NCBI RefSeq assembly: GCF_017349295.1
Contig: NZ_JAFMPK010000047.1
Span: forward strand, 273,026-337,025
Reading direction: 5' to 3'
Length of the DNA: 64,000 nt
DNA from: Myceligenerans salitolerans
Lineage (GTDB): Bacteria; Actinomycetota; Actinomycetes; Actinomycetales; Cellulomonadaceae
How positions within the stretch are numbered: the first letter of the stretch is position 1; the number at the start of each line of letters is the position of its first letter. Shown in pieces: positions 16,138 to 22,146 of the stretch. The position numbers were made by a program, and so were the translations under genes. The notes under the pieces are model-generated. The model had not been told where the DNA came from and searched no databases. It was given only the letters and a program-made list of their open reading frames with translations.

Positions 16138-17763
16138 GTGACGCGCGCCCGCCTGCCCTGGACCCGGATCGGTTTCGTCGGCCTGGTCGCCGCCTCGCTC
16201 GCCCTCGGAGGCTGGGGCCTCGCGCTCGACACGGCCGACCTACCGGGCCGCACCTGGCTCGACGTCTTCTACTACGACCTCCAGCTCTTCGTCCTGGGCT
16301 CCGATCCAGCGAGCGACGGCGGCGCCCTGTCCTGGCAGCTCCAGGCCGCCCGGTTCGTCGCCCCGGCGGCAGCGGTCTGGGCGATCGTCGAGGCCGTCCG
16401 CGCACTGTTCGCCGAGCGGCTGCGGCGGATGCGGGAGCGGCGGACGAAGGACCACGCGATCGTCGTCGGACGGACCGACGCCGCCGAGGCCGTCGCCGAC
16501 GCCCTGCGGACCGGGGGCCACACCGTCCTGCGCGCGACCGACCAGGACGACCTGGACGACGCCGGCCTGCGCGGCGCGGCCGTCCTGTACGCCTGCTCGG
16601 ACGACTCGGACAACCCGAGCGTCAACGTGCTGACCGTCACCGACGTCGCCAACACGGTGCGCGAGCGCGGCCGTGGGCCGCAGCGGCTGTACGCGCACGT
16701 CGGCGACCCGGACCTGGCCGTCGCCCTGCAGGCACGCCATCTCGCGTGCGCCACCACCGGCGTCGACTTCTTCACGCTCGACGTCCTCGCGGCGCAGAGC
16801 CTCGCCGCACGCGAGGCAGAGGCCCTCGCCGCGGCGACCGCCGTGGCGGTCATCGGGTCGGGCGACCTCGCCCGTGCCCTGGTCGTGGCGCTGGCCGCGG
16901 AGTGGGAACTCGTCTCCGGCGTGCGCAACCGCCTGAGGATCCTGCTCGTCGCCGACGACGCGCCCGAGGTCGCCACCGAACTGGCCAGGCGCTGGGGCGC
17001 CGTCACCGACGCCTGCGACCTGCGGGCCATGACCAGCCTCCCGGACTCGACCGCGCTCGACCGCGTCTACGTCTGCCCCGACGACGAGGACGCCGCGCTC
17101 CTCACGACCCTCACCAACCCGGCGCTCTGGCACGGCGCGCCCGGGTCGCTGGTGCTGGTGCTGGACCGGTTGTCCGGCCTCGCGAGCGTGTTCGACGGCG
17201 ACGGGACGCGCGTCCTGGACGACCTGGACGGCCGTCTGCGCACCGTCGTGGTGCACGACCTGCTCGCGCACACCCGCCATCCCGAGCCGCGGGTCCACGA
17301 CGACGTGTACGAGCGCCTGGCACGCGCGGTGCACCATGTCTACCTGCGCAACCAGCTCGAGCGCGGCGTGGCGTGGGCGAGCGCACCCGCGATGCGCCGG
17401 TGGGAGGACCTGAGCGACGACCTGCGCGAGTCGAACCGTCGCTGGGTCGTCGGGCTGCCGGACCGGCTGGCTCGCGTCGGCGGCACGATCGCGCCGCGCG
17501 ACGGCGGCACCGACGTCACGATCTCGGGACCGATGCTGGACCGGCTCGCCAGGGCCGAGCACGACCTGTGGGAAGCGGTACGGATCGAACTGGGCTGGCG
17601 GCACGGCCCGGTTCGCGACGACGCGAAGCGGCTGCACCCCATGATCGGGGTGTCGTGGGAGGAGCTCCCCGAACCCGAGAAGGAGAAGGACCGGGACCTG
17701 ATCCGCAACCTTCCCGAGATCCTCGCCGAGTTCGGGCTGGAGCTCGTCTTCTACGACGCCTGA
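16138..17763 (+). CDS. Membrane-anchored TrkA-N-like protein with RyR domain
   Basis: A 541-residue protein with an unusual architecture. Two hydrophobic helices (residues about 10-30 and 65-90) flank a segment like that before the pore or soluble part of ion-transport NAD-binding proteins (LQLFVLG, WQLQAARFVAPAAAV). Residues 105-350 form two Rossmann-like TrkA-N/Kef-type units (HAIVVGRTDAAEAVADAL; AVAVIGSGDLARALV), with the first glycine motif degraded. Residues 466-540 match a ryanodine-receptor (RyR) domain (HDLWEAVRIELGWRHGP, HPMIGVSWEEL, EKEKDRDLIRNLPEILAEFG). Residues 385-445 look like a second, diverged RyR unit. Prokaryotic RyR domains are predicted nucleotide-ligand sensors. The downstream GPP34 gene is 177 bp away. 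Confidence 0.8.
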   Translation: MTRARLPWTRIGFVGLVAASLALGGWGLALDTADLPGRTWLDVFYYDLQLFVLGSDPASDGGALSWQLQAARFVAPAAAVWAIVEAVRALFAERLRRMRERRTKDHAIVVGRTDAAEAVADALRTGGHTVLRATDQDDLDDAGLRGAAVLYACSDDSDNPSVNVLTVTDVANTVRERGRGPQRLYAHVGDPDLAVALQARHLACATTGVDFFTLDVLAAQSLAAREAEALAAATAVAVIGSGDLARALVVALAAEWELVSGVRNRLRILLVADDAPEVATELARRWGAVTDACDLRAMTSLPDSTALDRVYVCPDDEDAALLTTLTNPALWHGAPGSLVLVLDRLSGLASVFDGDGTRVLDDLDGRLRTVVVHDLLAHTRHPEPRVHDDVYERLARAVHHVYLRNQLERGVAWASAPAMRRWEDLSDDLRESNRRWVVGLPDRLARVGGTIAPRDGGTDVTISGPMLDRLARAEHDLWEAVRIELGWRHGPVRDDAKRLHPMIGVSWEELPEPEKEKDRDLIRNLPEILAEFGLELVFYDA

Positions 17764-17928
17764 GCACGTCCCGGGCCTGGGCGAGTCCCGGACGGAGAGC
17801 TCGCACCAGTCCTGTGCCGCGGCCGGGACGGTCGAACCGGTGGCCGACGGCGACATCGCCGCCCCGGCCGCGGCGGGCGCCCTCGGGTCGCCTGGTGCGC
17901 GAATCGCCGTTATCCCGCTTAATCGAGA

Positions 17929-17934
17929 TATGGT
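17929..17934 (+). promoter_or_regulatory. Candidate -10 hexamer (TATGGT), leaderless
   Basis: TATGGT lies 6 nt before the ATG at 17941. The AT-richer 30 bp before it (17911-17930) stands out from the GC-rich surroundings. Confidence 0.5.
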
Positions 17935-17940
17935 GCGGCC

Positions 17941-18690
17941 ATGCTGATTGCCGAAGACCTGCTGCTGCTTGCCGTCGACGACGAGTCCGGCAAGACCGCC
18001 AATGTCGACAACCTGAACGCCCGCCTCGCCGGTGCCCTGCTGGCCGACCTCGCGAACGCCAACAGGATCCTCACCCAGGGCGGGCCCGAGGCCGGCGCCA
18101 CCAAGGAGGAGCGCAAGGCGGCCGCCGAGGCCAAGATCCTCATCACCAACCCCGACCCCACGGGCAATCTCGCCCTTGACGCCGCTCTCGAGGCCGCCAA
18201 GGGCGAGGAGCGCCGCGCGCACAAGGTGGTCGAGCGGATCGCCGAGAACGCCGAGGACAACCTTCTTGCCGGGCTGGTCGAGCGTGGGATCCTGGAGAAG
18301 GAGGAGACCAAGCTCTTCCGTATGCTCCCGCAGACGCGCTGGCCCGCCGCGGACTCGACCCACGAGAACACGCTCCGCGCGACCCTCAAGAAGGTGCTCG
18401 TCGAGGGCGCCGAGCCCGACGAGCGCACCGCGACGCTGATCTCCCTGCTGCACGGCTCGGGCCTGGTCGGCAACGTGGTGGGCAAGGAGGACCGGAAGGC
18501 GGCCGAGGAGCGTGCCGAGGAGATCGCCGGCAGCGAGTGGGGCGCGGCGAGCGTCGCCGCCCAGGTCGCCATCGCCGCCTCGGTCGCCGCCGTCGCGGCC
18601 GTGGGCGCGGTCGCCGCGGCGCTGATCATCGCCGCCGCGAAGGAGAACGAGGGGTCGGCCGAGCCGGCCGAGGCCGCCTCGCAGTCCTGA
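17941..18690 (+). CDS. GPP34 family (GOLPH3-like) phosphoprotein
   Basis: A 249-residue bacterial relative of the Golgi phosphoprotein GOLPH3/Vps74, which binds phosphoinositides. The typical opening MLIAEDLLLLAVDDESGK and the central LLAGLVERGILEKEETKLFRMLPQTRWP are clear. In actinobacteria the function is unknown, with membrane-lipid binding inferred from the eukaryotic relatives. The C-terminus has a hydrophobic Ala/Val-rich helix (residues about 195-235), which could be a membrane anchor and is not part of eukaryotic GOLPH3. The gene is followed by a strong hairpin. Confidence 0.9.
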   Translation: MLIAEDLLLLAVDDESGKTANVDNLNARLAGALLADLANANRILTQGGPEAGATKEERKAAAEAKILITNPDPTGNLALDAALEAAKGEERRAHKVVERIAENAEDNLLAGLVERGILEKEETKLFRMLPQTRWPAADSTHENTLRATLKKVLVEGAEPDERTATLISLLHGSGLVGNVVGKEDRKAAEERAEEIAGSEWGAASVAAQVAIAASVAAVAAVGAVAAALIIAAAKENEGSAEPAEAASQS

Positions 18691-18694
18691 TCCA

Positions 18695-18744
18695 CGCGAA
18701 CGGGAACGGCCGGGCACCGGGATCTCCGGGCCCGGCCGTTCGCG
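18695..18744. terminator. Bidirectional hairpin between GPP34 and TetR genes
   Basis: An 11-bp perfect stem pairs 18705-18715 with 18730-18740 around a 14-nt loop. An alternative 9-bp stem pairs 18695-18703 with 18736-18744. It sits between the convergent stops at 18690 and 18772. There is no U-tract, as is usual for actinobacterial terminators. Confidence 0.65.
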
Positions 18745-18771
18745 TCGGCGCGTGCCCTGCCTCGGCGCCCG

Positions 18772-19404
18772 TTACCGCGATACCCTGCCACCCCGCCGCG
18801 CCGGGCGCCCTCCCGGGTGGAGGAACTCGCGGGCCGTCGCCACGAGCAGGTCTCTCTCACCGGCGGCCGTGAAACCCGGCTCGGCCGCGACGCGCTCCAG
18901 GAAGCCGTCCGTCAGCAGCATCAGCCACGACACGATCCGCGCGTCCGTCAGGTCCGTGCGCACCTCGCCCAGTTCCTGCCCGCGCTCCACCCAGGGCCGG
19001 AGTCTCGCGCGCTGTGCGTCCGCGTCGGCCTCCAGTGCCGCGGCGACCTCGGGCAGATGCATCACCCCCGCCGCCGCGCGGACGAACCCCGGCACCCTCG
19101 GGTCGGCGGCCTCGTCGGCGCTGCGGCCCACGATCTCCAGCAGCACCCCCACGGGGTCCTCGCGGCCCTCGTAGGCGGCGGCCGACTCCCGCACCTCGCG
19201 CGTGCCGTACTCCAGGATGCCGAGCAGGATCGCGAGCTTCGTCGGGAAGTAGTGGAAGAGCGTCCCCGAGCCGATCCGCGCCTGCCGGCAGATCGCGGCC
19301 GTCGTCGCGCCGTCGTACCCGCGGGCCGCGAAGACCGTCAGGGCCGCGTCGACGATGACGAGCCGCCTCGCCTCGTGGCGGGCCTGGTCAACGGTCCGCG
19401 CCAC
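18772..19404 (-). CDS. TetR/AcrR family transcriptional regulator
   Basis: A 210-residue TetR protein. Helix-turn-helix at residues about 12-58 (LVIVDAALTVFAARGYDGATTAAICRQARIGSGTLFHYFPTKLAIL). The ligand domain ends with an Arg/Gly-rich tail. Its start overlaps the last 17 bp of the upstream YqeB-like gene, so the two are cotranscribed and the regulator probably controls this operon. Ligand unknown. Confidence 0.92.
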   Translation of the reverse strand: MARTVDQARHEARRLVIVDAALTVFAARGYDGATTAAICRQARIGSGTLFHYFPTKLAILLGILEYGTREVRESAAAYEGREDPVGVLLEIVGRSADEAADPRVPGFVRAAAGVMHLPEVAAALEADADAQRARLRPWVERGQELGEVRTDLTDARIVSWLMLLTDGFLERVAAEPGFTAAGERDLLVATAREFLHPGGRPARRGGRVSR

Positions 19405-20119
19405 GCGCGCCCTCGGGGTTCGCGTCCCCTGACGGCCGGTGCCCGCGCACCCGCCGCACCTGCAGCCGGTCGTCCCGCTCGCGCACCACCACGCCGGCCG
19501 CCGCGAGCGCCGCGTCGGCCCTGCGCCGGGCGGCCTTGTCCTTGCGCTCCTCGCGGCGTTCGCGCAGCAGGGCGTGCTCCTCGGGGGTGAACCCGGGGCG
19601 GCCGTCGGCCCACGGCTGGAAGTCGGCGTCGTACGGGTCGGCGTCGCGGAGGGGCCAGCCGTCGCCGGTCAGGGCGGTGCGGACGGTGGACCACGGCAGA
19701 TCGGTGACGTCGAGCCGGGCGCGCAGAGCGCCGTCGGACCCGAGGAGCACGAGGTCCTTGCGGTCGCGGAAGGCGACCGCCGTCTCGGAGCGTTCCACCC
19801 ACGTCTCGCGGTCCTCCTGCCGGTGCTCCAGGTGGTCGCGGGCGACCTCCAGCCGCGGGGCCTCCCCGGCGGCGGCGACCGCGAGGAAGATCCCGCCCAG
19901 CAGGCCGGCGCCGCCGAGGACGGGCAGGGACCAGACCTGGTCGATCTGGCCGAGCTGCTCGACGAGGCCGTGCACGGGGAACGGCGTCCGTTCGATGAGG
20001 GCGGTGAGGCCGCGGGCGAGTCCCGGCCCGAACAGGCCGAGCAGCAGGCCGAGGGCGGTCCCCCCGCCGACCAGCACGGCGGGCACGGCGGGTGACTGCC
20101 GGATGCGGGTCGTGGTCAT
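19388..20119 (-). CDS. YqeB-like membrane protein
   Basis: A 243-residue protein with two hydrophobic helices near the N-terminus (residues 12-35 and 66-85), then a soluble part with repeated short strand/turn units (VAFRDRKDLVLLGSDGALRARLDV, GWPLRDADPYDADFQPWADG). This layout resembles actinobacterial YqeB-annotated proteins; the function is unknown. It overlaps the downstream tetR start by 17 bp. TAGTAT lies 6 nt before the ATG, so initiation is probably leaderless. The upstream DUF1992 gene ends 26 bp away and read-through is possible. Confidence 0.75.
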   Translation of the reverse strand: MTTTRIRQSPAVPAVLVGGGTALGLLLGLFGPGLARGLTALIERTPFPVHGLVEQLGQIDQVWSLPVLGGAGLLGGIFLAVAAAGEAPRLEVARDHLEHRQEDRETWVERSETAVAFRDRKDLVLLGSDGALRARLDVTDLPWSTVRTALTGDGWPLRDADPYDADFQPWADGRPGFTPEEHALLRERREERKDKAARRRADAALAAAGVVVRERDDRLQVRRVRGHRPSGDANPEGARGADR

Positions 20120-20125
20120 GGGCCA

Positions 20126-20131
20126 ATACTA
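20126..20131 (-). promoter_or_regulatory. Candidate -10 hexamer (TAGTAT), leaderless
   Basis: TAGTAT is 6 nt before the ATG at 20119. A TTCCAT sits 17 bp further upstream as a weak -35. The promoter would overlap the end of the DUF1992 gene. Confidence 0.5.
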
Positions 20132-20153
20132 GAGCGACTGCTCCATTAATGGA
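20132..20153. promoter_or_regulatory. Candidate operator for the downstream TetR
   Basis: Two palindromes abut: GAGC-N4-GCTC at 20132-20143 and the perfect 12-mer TCCATTAATGGA at 20142-20153. They lie just upstream of the -10 of the YqeB-tetR pair. The 12-mer also includes the last codon and stop of the DUF1992 gene, so part of the symmetry may be coincidence. Confidence 0.35.
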
Positions 20154-20787
20154 ACGGCCACCAGGTCCTCCTGCGGCGGGCAGGCGCGCCCTGCCCCGGC
20201 TCTGGCGAGCGCTCTGCCGCGCGCGGCGCCGGCCCGGCCACCCGTCGCGCCTCGCGGCGGGCACGCCACGTGGCGACCTCCGCGTCGACGTCGCGCGTGG
20301 GGGTCACGACCGGCGGGCCGCCCCTGAGCTGGCGGCGCGCGTCGATCACACGGGCGTTGAACTCCTCGACGATCTCGCGGACGCGGTCCTCGGTGACCTC
20401 GCGGTCGAGCTCGTCGGTGAGCCGGGCGTCGTCGTGGCGCAACTGCGCCGCGGGAAGCACTCCGGTGATCTTCTCGCGCTCGACCAGGTTCTTCACCCAC
20501 CAGTCGGGGTCGTGCGCGCCCTTGATCCCCGGGATGGGCTTGCCCTCCAGCGGCAGGTTGTCGAACTCGCCGCGGCGGATCGCCTGGTCGATCACGGTGT
20601 CGACGAACCGGGAGCGTTCCTCCTGGCTCATCGTGCCGATCCGCCGGTCCTCGGCGGAGTCTCCGGCGTCGTCGGCACCGTCCTCCTCGCGTTCCCTGGC
20701 GGCTTCCCGGTCCACCCGGTACTGCGCGGCCCGCCGGACCGGGTCTCCGTCGTCCTGGCCGGCCTTGTCAGCTGGTCTCGACACCAT
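20146..20787 (-). CDS. DUF1992 (DnaJ homologue subfamily C member 28-type) protein
   Basis: A 213-residue protein whose residues about 60-130 match the DUF1992 domain (FVDTVIDQAIRRGEFDNLPLEGKPIPG, HDPDWWVKNLVEREKITGVLPAAQL), also found in DNAJC28 without the J domain. The N-terminal 50 residues are acidic and probably disordered. The C-terminal part is helical (DRVREIVEEFNARVIDARRQL) with a basic tail. The function is unknown. Start ATG 20787 has TAACGT 7 nt upstream. Confidence 0.87.
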   Translation of the reverse strand: MVSRPADKAGQDDGDPVRRAAQYRVDREAAREREEDGADDAGDSAEDRRIGTMSQEERSRFVDTVIDQAIRRGEFDNLPLEGKPIPGIKGAHDPDWWVKNLVEREKITGVLPAAQLRHDDARLTDELDREVTEDRVREIVEEFNARVIDARRQLRGGPPVVTPTRDVDAEVATWRARREARRVAGPAPRAAERSPEPGQGAPARRRRTWWPFH

Positions 20788-20794
20788 GACCGGC

Positions 20795-20800
20795 ACGTTA
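20795..20800 (-). promoter_or_regulatory. Candidate -10 hexamer (TAACGT), leaderless
   Basis: TAACGT lies 7 nt before the ATG at 20787. Confidence 0.45.
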
Positions 20801-20856
20801 CCCGTTCGCGCCGACCGCCGGTGGCGGTGTCGGCCTCCGGTGGCACGATCGGAGGC

Positions 20857-21534
20857 ATGAGCACTCTCACCGGACAGCAGATCGCCGGCTCCGGCCTGAC
20901 CGGCTGGGTCTTCCTCGGGGACGCCCTCTACACGCGCGCCGCCACCGGCAGCTTCGCCACGGGCCTGACGCTGGTCGCCGCCGTCGGCGCGGCCGCCGAG
21001 GCCGCGAACCATCATCCCGACGTGGACCTGCGCTACCCGCATGTCGACCTGCGCCTGACGAGTCACGACGCGGGCGGTGTCACCGAGCGCGACGTGTCGC
21101 TGGCGCGCACCATCACCGACCTGGCCCGCGACGCGGGCGTGACCCTGGACGGCGCGGGCCTGTCACGGCTGGAGCTCGCCCTCGACACGCCGGCCCGGGA
21201 CGGCGTGAGGCCGTTCTGGCGCGAGTTCCTCGCCTACGAGGGCGAGGCGGCGGACGGCGACCGCCCCTGGGCGGCGGACGAGCTCGGCGACCCGACGGGC
21301 CGTCTGCCCGTGGTGTGGTTCCAGGCGTCCGGCCGCGAGGAGCCGCGGCAGCGCTGGCACCTGGACGTGTGGGTCGACCCGTCGCAGGTGCAGGGCAGGA
21401 TCGAACGAGCGGTCGCCGCCGGCGGCCGCGTCGTCGACGACAGCGAGGCGCCCGCCTTCTGGGTCCTGTCCGACGCCGAGGGCAACCGCTCCTGCCTGTG
21501 CACCTGGCAGGACCGGGACGACGAGACCGTGTGA
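20857..21534 (+). CDS. Pterin-4a-carbinolamine dehydratase fused to glyoxalase-like domain
   Basis: A 225-residue fusion. Residues 1-95 are a pterin carbinolamine dehydratase (GWVFLGDALYTRAATGSF, then NHHPDVDLRYPHVDLRLTSH and GGVTERDVSLARTI with the catalytic histidines), which recycles oxidised tetrahydropterin. Residues 105-220 are a glyoxalase-like (VOC) half (LSRLELALDTPARDGVRPFW, RWHLDVWVDPSQVQGRIERAVAAGG). The reading is helped by the strong ribosome site GGAGG before ATG 20857. No aromatic amino acid hydroxylase is nearby, so the physiological substrate is open. Fusions of this type occur in actinobacteria. Confidence 0.9.
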   Translation: MSTLTGQQIAGSGLTGWVFLGDALYTRAATGSFATGLTLVAAVGAAAEAANHHPDVDLRYPHVDLRLTSHDAGGVTERDVSLARTITDLARDAGVTLDGAGLSRLELALDTPARDGVRPFWREFLAYEGEAADGDRPWAADELGDPTGRLPVVWFQASGREEPRQRWHLDVWVDPSQVQGRIERAVAAGGRVVDDSEAPAFWVLSDAEGNRSCLCTWQDRDDETV

Positions 21535-21580
21535 CCGGCCCGCGCGGGGCGACCGACCGGGAAGAGCGGCTCGCGCCGGT

Positions 21581-22099
21581 TCAGGCGCGGCGCGGGAGCG
21601 GCTTCAGCACACCGTCCTCCGTGCGGGCCTGCACCATCGACTCCGGTGCGGGCGCCGGCGGCGCTGCCAGCTCGGACGCGTCCGCCGTGGCCCGGCAGTA
21701 GACGCCGCCCCGGCCTTCCCGGCACAGCGCGTGCAGGTCCGCGGCGAAGGTGTACAGGTCCTCGCCGGGCGCCCCGCGACGGAACCGGCGGGACATCGAC
21801 CACTGGTCCACCAGGAGCTTGACCGTGTCGGGCTGCACCCGTCCGTAGAGCGACAGGATGTGGGCGGAGAGCCGGATCACGAGTCGCGCACCGTCCTCGC
21901 TCTCGGCGATCATCTGCGCGCTCAGGAGGCCGTCGTCGTCGCGGCGGGCACCGAGCAACCGCTCGAGCTGGCCGAGCACCGACGCGGGGTCGACGACGCG
22001 CGACTGCACCGTGCTGCCGAGCGGCCGTCCGTCGATGGTGCCGGCAGCGGACTCGTCGTCTGGGCTCGCGAAGTACTCGAACAACATGCGGAGCATCAT
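21581..22099 (-). CDS. Hypothetical protein, 172 residues
   Basis: No family recognised. The protein is soluble and mixed alpha/beta, with a central block (RLVIRLSAHILSLYGRVQPDTVKLLVDQWSMSRRFRRG) and a Pro/Ala-rich C-terminal tail. Start is uncertain among ATG 22099, 22096 and 22087; AGGGG abuts the first two. It is a single gene downstream of the GH95 operon on the same strand (gap 47 bp), so it may be its last member. Confidence 0.6.
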   Translation of the reverse strand: MMLRMLFEYFASPDDESAAGTIDGRPLGSTVQSRVVDPASVLGQLERLLGARRDDDGLLSAQMIAESEDGARLVIRLSAHILSLYGRVQPDTVKLLVDQWSMSRRFRRGAPGEDLYTFAADLHALCREGRGGVYCRATADASELAAPPAPAPESMVQARTEDGVLKPLPRRA

Positions 22100-22146
22100 C
22101 CCCTATGTCCGAGCCCTCTCCCAAACCCGTGCCCGGCCGAGCACCG

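Noticed and set aside
16240-18717. An 825-codon minus-strand frame
   Set aside because: It is antisense to the RyR and GPP34 genes and shows only compositional bias.
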